DNA of 64,000 bases from Acidovorax radicis N35 (GTDB taxonomy: Bacteria; Pseudomonadota; Gammaproteobacteria; Burkholderiales; Burkholderiaceae_C). Within the stretch, counting starts at the first letter, position 1. Each line of letters starts with the position of its first letter. This document shows, in pieces, positions 1-7,825 of the stretch. Below the pieces are notes generated by a model that saw nothing but the letters and a program-made list of their open reading frames with translations, was not told where the DNA came from and searched no databases. Both the position numbers and the translations under genes were made by a program. The DNA is taken from contig NZ_AFBG01000021.1 in NCBI RefSeq assembly GCF_000204195.1, forward strand, positions 496,001-560,000, given 5' to 3'.

Positions 1-331
1 CGCCGTAGTACAGGTTCACCTTGTTCTGGCTGGTGATCTTCTTGTACGCGGCCACGGACACATCGACCTTGTAGCCCGTGTCCTCGGGCACGTACTTGAG
101 CTTGCGGCCCTTGATGCCGCCTGCGTCGTTGACCATCTTCACGTAGTCGCCAATGCCTGCGTTGATGCCCACACCCGCAAACGCGAACACACCCGTGAGC
201 GGGATAGAGCCGCCAATCACGATGTCTTCACCCGACTGCGCCAGCACCGACAGCGGGCTGGTGAGCGCGGCGGCGCCAGCGGCACCGAGCAGCAGGTGGC
301 GGCGCTGGAAGGAAGTGTGTGGTGTGTCCAT
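1..331 (-). CDS. livK: ABC transporter periplasmic substrate-binding protein, branched-chain amino acid type (N-terminal part)
   Basis: Periplasmic binding protein that captures the substrate for the LivGHM importer encoded just upstream on the same strand. Only the first 110 codons are present; the gene runs off the left edge. The start at 331 follows GGAGAC at a good distance. Residues 9-23 (RRHLLLGAAGAAALT) look like a Tat-like or Sec signal ending near VLAQ, and the mature part opens with an IVIGGSIPLTG segment typical of the type I periplasmic binding fold (Peripla_BP_6). It lies 17 bp downstream of livM, so it is probably the next cistron. The ligand (leucine-type amino acids, amides or aromatic acids) cannot be told from this fragment. 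Confidence 0.85.
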   Translation of the reverse strand, partial: MDTPHTSFQRRHLLLGAAGAAALTSPLSVLAQSGEDIVIGGSIPLTGVFAFAGVGINAGIGDYVKMVNDAGGIKGRKLKYVPEDTGYKVDVSVAAYKKITSQNKVNLYYG

Positions 332-348
332 GTTGTCTCCTGAATGGT

Positions 349-1386
349 TTAGTTGCGGAAAGGCCAGAGATGGAAAAAACGGCGGATGCGCCGCCACACT
401 TCGGCCAGGCCATGGGGCTCGAAGACGAGGAAACCGATGATGAGCAGGCCAAAAATGACGGTGCGTACAGGCGAGAGGAACACGGTGAGTTCCGCACCCC
501 CGGGCAGCAGGCCCACCAGGAGCTTGAGCAGCTCAGGCACCATGGTCATGAACACCGCGCCCAGGATGCCGCCCAGGATGGAACCCATGCCGCCGACGAT
601 GATGGCCGCGAGGAAGAAGATGGACATGAGCAGCGGAAAACTCTCGGGCGTGACCACGCGAAAGAAGTAGGCCCACAGCCCCCCCGCCACGCCCGCGTAG
701 AACGACGACAGGCCAAACGACAGCAGCTTGTAGCGCAGCAGCGGAATGCCCAGCACCTCGGCCGAGATGTCGCGGTCGCGAATCGCGATGAAGGCACGGC
801 CCACGCGCGTGCGGAACAGGTTGGCCGCGCCCAGCAGCATGAGGAGGGTGACCGGCACGATGAGCCAGTACAGCCGGAACGAGGTGTCGAGCGCCATGCC
901 AAACAGCTTGGCGGGCGGCACGCTCAGGCCACCGGTGCCGCCGGTGAACTTCCAGTTGGCAAAGATGAAGTGCGCAATGAACGATGCGGCAATGGTGGCA
1001 ATCGCCAGGTACAGCCCCTTCACGCGCAGCGAAGGGATGCCCACCACGATGCCACCCAGCATCGCGACAAAGCCACCGGCCAGCAGGTTGAGCACAAAGG
1101 GCGTGCCCACCTTGGTTTCCAGCACGGCCACGGTGTAGGCGCCCAGGCCCATGAAGGCGGCCTGCCCCAGGCTGACCAGGCCTGTGTAGCCCGTGAGGAT
1201 GTTGAGCCCCGTGGCGCTGGCCACGTTGATGCTGACCAGGCAGGCCAGGTACAGCCAGTAGTCGCTGGCCATGAACGGGAACAGCACCAGCAGCGCGGCG
1301 CCCACGGCCAGCCACACTTTTTGCGTGCGCGAGTCGAACAGCGCCGCGTCGGCGATGTAGGTTTCCTTGAGGGTTCCGATGCGCAT
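349..1386 (-). CDS. livM: Branched-chain amino acid ABC transporter permease LivM
   Basis: Inner-membrane permease of a HAAT-family importer, 345 aa, with about eight to ten hydrophobic segments. The LivM signatures GLNILTGYTGLVSLGQAAFMG (residues about 60-80) and IAIRDRDISAEVLGI (about 200-215, the loop that contacts the ATPase) are visible. Its ATG overlaps the livH stop by one base (TGATG), indicating translational coupling. The order livG-livH-livM-binding protein is a normal arrangement. Family assignment is firm; the substrate is unknown. Confidence 0.93.
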   Translation of the reverse strand: MRIGTLKETYIADAALFDSRTQKVWLAVGAALLVLFPFMASDYWLYLACLVSINVASATGLNILTGYTGLVSLGQAAFMGLGAYTVAVLETKVGTPFVLNLLAGGFVAMLGGIVVGIPSLRVKGLYLAIATIAASFIAHFIFANWKFTGGTGGLSVPPAKLFGMALDTSFRLYWLIVPVTLLMLLGAANLFRTRVGRAFIAIRDRDISAEVLGIPLLRYKLLSFGLSSFYAGVAGGLWAYFFRVVTPESFPLLMSIFFLAAIIVGGMGSILGGILGAVFMTMVPELLKLLVGLLPGGAELTVFLSPVRTVIFGLLIIGFLVFEPHGLAEVWRRIRRFFHLWPFRN

Positions 1387-2267
1387 CAGAGTCTCTCTAT
1401 CTCGTGGGTGCCGAACAGGCCGTAGGGCCGCACCAGCAACACGGCGACCAGCACGATGAAGGTGGCCAGCAGCTTGTATTCACCGCCCAGGTAGGCCCCG
1501 GCCAGCGCTTCGATCAAACCGATGAGCACCCCCCCGATGAGTGCGCCCAGCACGCTGTCGAGCCCGCCCACGATGACCACCACCAGCACCGACAGACCGA
1601 ACACGCCCATGCTGGACGAGATGCCGCCAATCGAGCCAACGATGATCCCGGAGACCGCCGCGATCATGGCCGACACCACCCAGGCCAGCGAGAACACACG
1701 CGGCACGTTGATGCCTACCGAATACGCGGCCGCTTGGTCGCTGGCCGTGGCGCGCAGGGCCACGCCACCGCGCCAGAAGCGGAACACCACCAGCACCGCC
1801 GCGATGAACACGATGGCAATCACCGCACCCCAAAACACCTTGGGCGCGAGGAACGCGTCGCCCACCATGATGGGCTGGCTGGGCATGAAGTCGGGCAGGC
1901 GGCGCTGGTCGGCGGTCCAGATCATCTCGACCAGGCCCACGAGCACCGAGGCCAGGCCCACTGTGACCATGAAAACGGAGATGGGTGGCTCGCCCAGCAG
2001 CGGGCGGATCATGGTGCGCTCGATCACGGCACCCAGCAGGCCTGTGCCCAGCACGGCCGCCGGAATGGCCAGCCACAGCGGCAGCGCAAACGTGGCGGCA
2101 AAGGTGAAGAACAGATAGGCACCGACCATGAGCAGCTCGCCAATGGCGATGTTCACGACGCGCGTGGCCTTGTAAACCATCACGAAGGCCAGCGCAGCGA
2201 GGGCGTACAGCCCGCCGCCCGTGACGCCGGTGAGGCTGATTTCAAACAGGTAGGCCCAGTCCATCAT
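1386..2267 (-). CDS. livH: Branched-chain amino acid ABC transporter permease LivH
   Basis: Second inner-membrane permease of the importer, 293 aa, hydrophobic throughout. It carries the LivH-type segments YKATRVVNIAIGELLMVGAY near residues 32-51 and VVVIVGGLDSVLGALIGG near 228-246. It overlaps livG upstream by four bases (ATGA) and livM downstream by one base, so the three genes form a tight operon. LivH pairs with LivM to form the channel energised by LivG, and usually LivF. No livF lies on this side; it may sit beyond the left edge. Confidence 0.93.
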   Translation of the reverse strand: MMDWAYLFEISLTGVTGGGLYALAALAFVMVYKATRVVNIAIGELLMVGAYLFFTFAATFALPLWLAIPAAVLGTGLLGAVIERTMIRPLLGEPPISVFMVTVGLASVLVGLVEMIWTADQRRLPDFMPSQPIMVGDAFLAPKVFWGAVIAIVFIAAVLVVFRFWRGGVALRATASDQAAAYSVGINVPRVFSLAWVVSAMIAAVSGIIVGSIGGISSSMGVFGLSVLVVVIVGGLDSVLGALIGGVLIGLIEALAGAYLGGEYKLLATFIVLVAVLLVRPYGLFGTHEIERL

Positions 2268-3127
2268 GCGGCTCCCTGCGGGGTGGTGGATTGGCTGCTG
2301 GCCCGCAGCTTGGCGCGCAGGTCGCCCACATCACCGGCACCCAGGTAAGCGCGGACGACTTCGGGATCAGCCTGCACGGCAGCGGGGGCGCCCTGGGCGA
2401 TGACCTGGCCGAAGTTGAGCACCACCACGTGGTCCGACAGGTCCATCACCATGCCCATGTCGTGCTCCACCATGAGCACTGTCACGCCCCACTCTTCGCG
2501 CACGTCGAGGATGAAGCGCGCCATGTCTTCGGTCTCTTCGCGGTTCATGCCGGCCACGGGCTCGTCCAGCATCAGGATCTGCGGCTGCATCGCCAGCGCA
2601 CGGGCCATCTCCACGCGTTTTTGCAAGCCGTAGGGTAGGGCCGACACGGGCGCATGGCGGATGTGGTCGATTTCGAGGAAGTCGATGATGCGCTCCTCGA
2701 TGTCGCGGCGCAGCTCGGCCTCTTCGCGGCGCGCGCGGCCCAGGTAGAACAGCGCTTGGAGCACGTTGGTTTTGAGGTGCGCGTGGCGGCCCAGCTTGAT
2801 GTTGTCGAGCACGGTCATGCCACGGAACAGCGCAATGTTCTGAAAGCTGCGGCCCAGGCCCAGCTTGGCGCGCTGCGGCGCCGGGATGCGCGTGATGTCC
2901 TGCCCCTGAAACCGGATGGAGCCCTGGCTGGGCCGGTAAAAGCCCGAGATGGTGTTGAACAGCGAGGTCTTGCCCGCGCCGTTGGGGCCGATGACGGCGG
3001 TGATGGAGCCCGGCTGCACATCAAACCCCACACCGGTCAGCGCCTTCACGCCGCCAAACGCCAGGGTCACGCCATCTACCTGGAGCAGGGGGGCGGCGGC
3101 AGGGGGGCCGAAAGGGGTTGTCTCCAT
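2264..3127 (-). CDS. livG: Branched-chain amino acid ABC transporter ATP-binding protein LivG
   Basis: Cytoplasmic ATPase of the importer, 287 aa. Walker A is GPNGAGKTS (residues about 47-55), followed by a Q-loop region, a degenerate signature LPYGLQKRVEMARAL (about 164-178) and Walker B ILMLDEPVAGM, with the switch histidine in MVEHDMG. The degenerate LSGGQ is normal in LivG, which usually works with LivF. It is the first gene of the operon and is read divergently from the TetR gene at 3283; the 155-bp gap carries a strong dyad. The C-terminus has a short extra tail after the usual AYLG end. Confidence 0.93.
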   Translation of the reverse strand: METTPFGPPAAAPLLQVDGVTLAFGGVKALTGVGFDVQPGSITAVIGPNGAGKTSLFNTISGFYRPSQGSIRFQGQDITRIPAPQRAKLGLGRSFQNIALFRGMTVLDNIKLGRHAHLKTNVLQALFYLGRARREEAELRRDIEERIIDFLEIDHIRHAPVSALPYGLQKRVEMARALAMQPQILMLDEPVAGMNREETEDMARFILDVREEWGVTVLMVEHDMGMVMDLSDHVVVLNFGQVIAQGAPAAVQADPEVVRAYLGAGDVGDLRAKLRASSQSTTPQGAA

Positions 3128-3193
3128 TGGCTTTCTAATACGGGTTGACTGCAGCTTTTGACAGAAATTTCTCCCGGACCCAGCAGAAATTTC

Positions 3194-3226
3194 CTACTTG
3201 TGCGTAAACTGTTTACTCGTGAGTAG
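3194..3226. promoter_or_regulatory. 33-bp imperfect inverted repeat between livG and the TetR gene (probable operator)
   Basis: The dyad is centred on base 3210. The inner arms are GTAAAC-T-GTTTAC (3204-3216, perfect) and the outer arms are CTACT (3194-3198) and AGTAG (3222-3226), giving 12 of 16 matched positions. A second overlapping dyad TACTC-GT-GAGTA sits at 3214-3225. The size and placement between divergent genes fit a TetR-family operator that represses both livG and the regulator. This is inferred from geometry only. Confidence 0.7.
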
Positions 3227-3282
3227 ATTCTGGAAGCCGCCACCCCATTCAGCATCCGTACTTTCCCGAGGAATCGCCACCC

Positions 3283-4080
3283 ATGCCCTCTGCCAAAGCG
3301 GCATCGTCCCCCCGCAGCGCCCCGCGAGCGGCGCCACGACCTTCGTCAGCAGCGCCGGAGTCTGACCCGGCCAGTGCTTCGCCCTGGGCCCCGGTGTCGC
3401 ACCGTGAGCGCCAGCGCGAGGCCAAGCGCAACGCTGTGCTACAGGCTGCGGCGCAGCTGTTCAACGAGCGCGGCTTTCACGCCACTTCGCTCGACGACAT
3501 TGCCGCGCGCCTGAACGTGACCAAGCCCACGCTGTACTACTACGTGAAGAACAAGGACGAGATCCTGTTGCAGTGCGTGAGCAAGGGGCTCACGATGATG
3601 CTCGAAGGCATCGACGCCTCGCGCGCGGCCGGCGGCAAGGCCATCGACCAGCTCATGACCTGCATGCAGGTGTATGCGCGCATCGTCACGCAGGACTTCG
3701 GCATGTGCCTGATCCGCGTGGGCGACGAGCAGCTGCCGCCCGAGAGCCGCAAGGAGCTGCGCCGCCTCAAGTCCGCCATCGACCAGGAGTTCCGCCGCCT
3801 GGTGGCCGAGGGTGTGGCAGAAGGCTCGCTGCAGCCCTGCGACCCGAAGATGACGGCGTTTGTGATTGCGGGGGCGTTGAGCTGGATCGGCCGCTGGTAC
3901 CAGCCGGGTGGCGAATACACGCCCGAGCAGGTAGCGCAGCAGTGCATTGCGACGCTGTGTGACGGGGTGCTGCGGCGCTCCGCGGACGAAACTGCACTGG
4001 ACGCCGCTGCTGTGCCTGTCCCCAAACGCAGTGCGGCGAGCGGCAAAGCCAAGACCCCTGTCCGGTCCAGCGGAGACTGA
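3283..4080 (+). CDS. TetR/AcrR family transcriptional regulator
   Basis: DNA-binding one-component regulator, 265 aa. A Pro/Ala/Ser-rich N-terminal extension of about 45 residues precedes the TetR helix-turn-helix (GFHATSLDDIAARLNVTKPT, then LYYYVKNKDEIL, about residues 65-100). The C-terminal ligand domain (about 105-235) resembles TetR_C proteins that sense CoA esters in fatty- or aromatic-acid regulators, but no ligand can be assigned. It is divergent from the liv operon and probably controls it through the dyad at 3194-3226. GAGGA about 11 bases upstream supports this start; an internal start would also keep the HTH. Confidence 0.88.
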   Translation: MPSAKAASSPRSAPRAAPRPSSAAPESDPASASPWAPVSHRERQREAKRNAVLQAAAQLFNERGFHATSLDDIAARLNVTKPTLYYYVKNKDEILLQCVSKGLTMMLEGIDASRAAGGKAIDQLMTCMQVYARIVTQDFGMCLIRVGDEQLPPESRKELRRLKSAIDQEFRRLVAEGVAEGSLQPCDPKMTAFVIAGALSWIGRWYQPGGEYTPEQVAQQCIATLCDGVLRRSADETALDAAAVPVPKRSAASGKAKTPVRSSGD

Positions 4081-4106
4081 TGCGCCGCGTTGGGCCGGAA
4101 TTCAAG

Positions 4107-4163
4107 AAAAATTGACCTCTAGCGCTTGATGTACAAGCGCTAAATGCTATTTATTTGATAGCT
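4107..4163 (+). repeat. Dispersed repeat copy 1 (GCGCTTGAT...AAGCGC family)
   Basis: Contains TAGCGCTTG-ATGTA-CAAGCGCTA (9-bp perfect arms) followed by ATGCTATTTATTTGATAGC, a second weak stem. It lies between the convergent ends of the TetR gene and hsdR. On the minus strand the stem is followed within about 10 bases by a run of five T, so it could also terminate hsdR. Other copies: 12861-12922, 29081-29140, 30018-30087, 36461-36526 and 49129-49200. Confidence 0.8.
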
Positions 4164-4197
4164 TTAACGAGCGGCGCTGAGTCCTCAAGCGCTGGGC

Positions 4198-7100
4198 TTA
4201 GGCCGCTGCCTGTTGCAGCTCCAACCCCTGCAAGGCCCGAAACAGCTGTTCGACCTTGTTGCCGTCAAACACGCCGTCGGGCCCTTGGGCATGGATGTCG
4301 GTAAACGGTGACTCGTACAACCGTGCGGCAGGCATGGCGCCGTGCTCGGTCAGGTGCTGCACGATTTCTTCGATGAACTGCAGCTGGCTCGCGCTGGCGG
4401 AGCCTGCGGCAATCAGGGTGGTGAATGCTGCCATGGCCGCCTCGCGGTCTAGGCCGACCAGGGAACGCACAAACACTGGCAGGCTGGTGTGTAGTGTGCG
4501 GGCGCGCTGTATGTCGCTGTCTGTGCCGCCCGCCTCGTGCAGCAGGGCTTCCAGCTCTTGCAGGTCGGCCGCCGTGAGTGGTTGGTTGCGTCGCAGCTTG
4601 TGCAGTGCCAGTCGGTCTTCATGGGCGCGCAAGAACACCTTGGCCTTAGCGCGAAAACGCTCAAAGTCCACCGCACTGGCTACCAATGGCAAATCCACTT
4701 CGGCGGTTTCGTCGATGGCATCTTCAAAGTCGGTATAGACCACCTTGCGGCCGCTTTTCTCGATGAGCTTGATGAGGCTGCGCAGCTTGCGCCGCGCCTG
4801 CTCCAGCATCGTCAGGGTCAGGTCTTGCCACCACTCATCGCCCGCCACGGCCTCGATCAGCAGCAGGTGCTCGCGCACGCTGGGCACGTTGGCCAGCTCC
4901 AGCAGGCTGTTCGCCAGTTGCTGCACCTTGGTTTGCAGGCGGGCCAGCGCGGGTTCGGTGCGCAGCAGGGCCAGCTGGGTGTTCAGCAGCAGGGCGTCAA
5001 AGCGCTTGGCGTCCTCGTCATCATCGCGCACCGCCGTCGGCAGCCCTGATAAGTGAACGGCCACCTCGGCCAGTTGTTCCGATGTGGGGCACTTCCAGGC
5101 ATCGGGCTGCGCCCAGGTCTCTACCCAGCGGCGCTGCGGGCGCACCACAAAGTTGTCGAGTGACATGCCCGCCACCACGCTGTGCAGAAGCGAGGCCGTG
5201 TCACGGCGAATAGCGGCCTCGGTCAGCACGGGCGATTGCAGCGCTTCTTCGGCGACGCCGTTCGCTTGTTGGCGCTGGTCCAGCAGACCAATCAACTCCA
5301 GCCGGGCATTGAACAACCGCTGCGACAGTGGCTGCGCCAGCGCGCCTTCGCTGCCTTCCAGCTCCTGGCTGAAAAACTCCAGGTTCTGGCAGAAGTCGAA
5401 GATGAAGAAGTCTTTCTTGTCCTGCCCCGGACCGTACAGGTCTTTGCACAGCCGCGTGCCGCGCCCCACCATCTGCCAGAACTTGGCTTTGGAGCGCACG
5501 ATCTTGAAGAACACCAGATTCACCACCTCGGGCACGTCGATGCCGGTGTCCAGCATGTCCACCGAAATCGCAATGTGTGGCGCGCGGTCCTTCTGCCCAA
5601 AGGCATCGATGAGCGACTGCGCGTATTCGGTCTTGAAGGTGATGGTGCGCGCGAATTCGCCCCGGTATCCGGGGTAGTTGGCGTCAAAGCGCGCCTGGAT
5701 GAACTCGGCGTGCCGCTGGTTCTTGGCAAAGATGATGGTCTTGCCCAGCCGGTCGCCGCCCGCCACCTTGTGGCCGCGCTCCATCAGCAGGGCCAGCATC
5801 TTGTCTACCGTGTCGGTGTTGAACAGCCACTGGTTTACCGCTTCGGCGCTTACCTCGTCGGGGGCTTCACCACCTTCCTCATCCCACTCCAGCGCGTCCC
5901 ACTGGTCTTTTTCGTCCTCGCTCAGCTCGTTGTAGCGAATGCCTTCGCGCTGGAACTTCAGCGGCACCGAAATCGCCCGGGGTGGCGCCAGGTAGCCTTC
6001 GGCAATGGCATCGTCCAGCCCGTAGGCATCGGTGGGCACGCCGCTTTCCAGTCCAAACAGCCCGTAGGTGTTGCGGTCGACTTCGTCCTTAGGCGTGGCC
6101 GTCAGGCCCACCAGCAGGGCGTCGAAGTAGCTGAAGATGGTGCGGTACTTTTGGTAGATGGAGCGGTGCGCCTCGTCTACCACGATCAGGTCGAAGTGGC
6201 CCACGCCAAAGCGGCGCTGGCCACCACCGGCGCCCTCGTTGATGAGCCCCATCATCGTGGGGTAGGTGGACACGTACACCCGCCCCTCGGTAGCGCGGTC
6301 GGTCACCAGGTTCACCGGGGCAGCGTCGGGCAGATGGGCCTTGAAGGCGTTCACCGCCTGGTTTACCAGCGCCACGCGGTCGGCCAAGAACAGCACGCGC
6401 TTGGCCCAGCCCGCGCGCATGAGCAAATCCACCAGCGCAATCACCGTGCGCGTCTTGCCCGCGCCGGTGGCCATCACCACCAGCGCCTTGCGGTGCTGGT
6501 CACGTTCAAAGGTCTCGGCAATGCGGCGAATGGCGCGCTGCTGGTAGTGGCGCTCCACAATGCCCGCCGCAATCGGCAGGCTGGCCAGCGGCTTGCGCGA
6601 GGTACGGCGCTGGGCCATCAGTTCTAATTCATCCTTGGTGTGAAAGCCTTGCACCGGGCGCGGCGGGCTGGTGGTGTCGTCCCACATCCAGTGCTCGTAG
6701 CCGTTGGTGCCATAGATCACGGGGCGGTGGCCGGTGCTTTTTGCCAGGCAGTCGGCATACAGGCGGGCTTGCTGCTGGCCTTCTTGGGCGCTGCGGCGGG
6801 TGCGCTTGGCTTCCACAATGGCCAGGGGGATTTCGCCACTCCACAGCACATAGTCCACAAAGCCCTTGCCTTCGCCTACTGCATTGTTGGGCATGCCCTG
6901 CACTTCAAACTCGCGGTCGCGCGGCTGGTCCAGTGCCCAGCCCGCTTCTTTGAGCAGCAGGTCGATGAACAGGTCGCGCGTGGCGGCCTCGTTGTAGTCG
7001 TGGGCTGTGGCGGGCTGCGTCGCGTTGGCGGCCTTGGCGGCGGCAATCTCGGCGCGGTAGCGAGCCAGTTCTGCGTCCAGCTCGGCATTGCGGGCGGCTG

Positions 7101-7674
7101 TCTCGCGCAGGGCAGCGTCGCGCTCTGCAAGGGCTTGGGCTTGCTTGGCCAGTGCCTCTTGCGCGGCGGCCTGGGCTGCGCGGCTGGCTGCCTGTTCTTG
7201 CGCCACTGCTGTGCTTGCAGGGGGTGGCAACAGGTCTACGCGAAACTGCAGCCCCGCCGCAGGCCGGTCGCCCACGCGGCGCGCATAGTGCTGTGCCAGC
7301 CAGAAGGCCACATGAAACAGTTCACGCAAAGCGTTGAGCGCGTCTTGCGGCGGCACTGGGCGGGTGTGGTGCACGGCCTGGTTGCCCAGTCGGCGAATCA
7401 CATCCATCTTGGCGTGCACCGCCGTGCCCACCAGTTGCTGAAAGCTGGGCTCAAACAAAAACGCCGACAGATCGGCCTTGTACGGCATGCGCAGGCAGCC
7501 ACCCCGGCCCCCTTCAGCCTGGTACAGCCACGCCACGGCCAGCTCCAGCGTGCGGCGTGCATAAAAGCATGCAGTGCGCGGGTCGGCATGGGCAGCCGCC
7601 TCGGCACGGCGGGCTTCGGCCAGCAGGGCAGGCCAGTCGGACTGGAGGAAAGCAAAGTTTGACGGGCTGCTCAA
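4198..7674 (-). CDS. hsdR: Type I restriction endonuclease, R (motor and nuclease) subunit
   Basis: Translocase/nuclease subunit, 1158 aa, which cuts unmodified DNA in complex with HsdM2S. In order: a DUF4145-like N-terminal domain (about 1-130), an Ala/Gln-rich coiled coil (about 155-215), and an HSDR_N nuclease domain with the PD-(D/E)XK residues D274 and E288-A-K290. Next come a superfamily 2 helicase with Walker A ATGAGKT (402-408), DEAH followed by RSIYQ, GLTATP, and the motif VI region QMVGRGTRL. A C-terminal EcoEI_R_C-type domain binds the methylase. It is separated from the other hsd genes by an AT-rich 151-bp gap that probably holds its own promoter. It looks intact. Confidence 0.95.
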   Translation of the reverse strand: MSSPSNFAFLQSDWPALLAEARRAEAAAHADPRTACFYARRTLELAVAWLYQAEGGRGGCLRMPYKADLSAFLFEPSFQQLVGTAVHAKMDVIRRLGNQAVHHTRPVPPQDALNALRELFHVAFWLAQHYARRVGDRPAAGLQFRVDLLPPPASTAVAQEQAASRAAQAAAQEALAKQAQALAERDAALRETAARNAELDAELARYRAEIAAAKAANATQPATAHDYNEAATRDLFIDLLLKEAGWALDQPRDREFEVQGMPNNAVGEGKGFVDYVLWSGEIPLAIVEAKRTRRSAQEGQQQARLYADCLAKSTGHRPVIYGTNGYEHWMWDDTTSPPRPVQGFHTKDELELMAQRRTSRKPLASLPIAAGIVERHYQQRAIRRIAETFERDQHRKALVVMATGAGKTRTVIALVDLLMRAGWAKRVLFLADRVALVNQAVNAFKAHLPDAAPVNLVTDRATEGRVYVSTYPTMMGLINEGAGGGQRRFGVGHFDLIVVDEAHRSIYQKYRTIFSYFDALLVGLTATPKDEVDRNTYGLFGLESGVPTDAYGLDDAIAEGYLAPPRAISVPLKFQREGIRYNELSEDEKDQWDALEWDEEGGEAPDEVSAEAVNQWLFNTDTVDKMLALLMERGHKVAGGDRLGKTIIFAKNQRHAEFIQARFDANYPGYRGEFARTITFKTEYAQSLIDAFGQKDRAPHIAISVDMLDTGIDVPEVVNLVFFKIVRSKAKFWQMVGRGTRLCKDLYGPGQDKKDFFIFDFCQNLEFFSQELEGSEGALAQPLSQRLFNARLELIGLLDQRQQANGVAEEALQSPVLTEAAIRRDTASLLHSVVAGMSLDNFVVRPQRRWVETWAQPDAWKCPTSEQLAEVAVHLSGLPTAVRDDDEDAKRFDALLLNTQLALLRTEPALARLQTKVQQLANSLLELANVPSVREHLLLIEAVAGDEWWQDLTLTMLEQARRKLRSLIKLIEKSGRKVVYTDFEDAIDETAEVDLPLVASAVDFERFRAKAKVFLRAHEDRLALHKLRRNQPLTAADLQELEALLHEAGGTDSDIQRARTLHTSLPVFVRSLVGLDREAAMAAFTTLIAAGSASASQLQFIEEIVQHLTEHGAMPAARLYESPFTDIHAQGPDGVFDGNKVEQLFRALQGLELQQAAA

Positions 7675-7825
7675 GAGATATCCCTCCAGATCCTCAGAAA
7701 TGTCGACCTATCACTTCATCTAAAGCTTTGGTATGTATCTATGCTTTAGATAAAACTTTATAACTTGTTGTTTTTCAATGAAAAATTGTCTAACGGACCA
7801 ATCTCTAAAGTGTTTCTATTCATGT
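7675..7825. promoter_or_regulatory. AT-rich spacer upstream of hsdR with paired TCTAAAG inverted repeats
   Basis: Much more AT-rich than its surroundings. It has two inverted pairs of the heptamer TCTAAAG/CTTTAGA. Pair one is ATCTAAAGC at 7718-7726 and GCTTTAGAT at 7743-7751 (9-bp arms, 16-nt loop). Pair two is TCTAAAG at 7804-7810 and CTTTAGA at 7831-7837, the last lying just inside the end of the upstream gene. This is the only sizeable gap in the RM island and lies directly before hsdR, so a dedicated hsdR promoter with operators is the simplest reading. The binding protein is unknown; the AlbA_2 protein or the Panacea domain of HsdS are candidates by proximity only. Confidence 0.6.

Noticed and set aside
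319-1425. A 368-codon plus-strand open frame across livM
   Set aside because: Gln/His/Glu-rich antisense translation; livM on the other strand has full family signatures.
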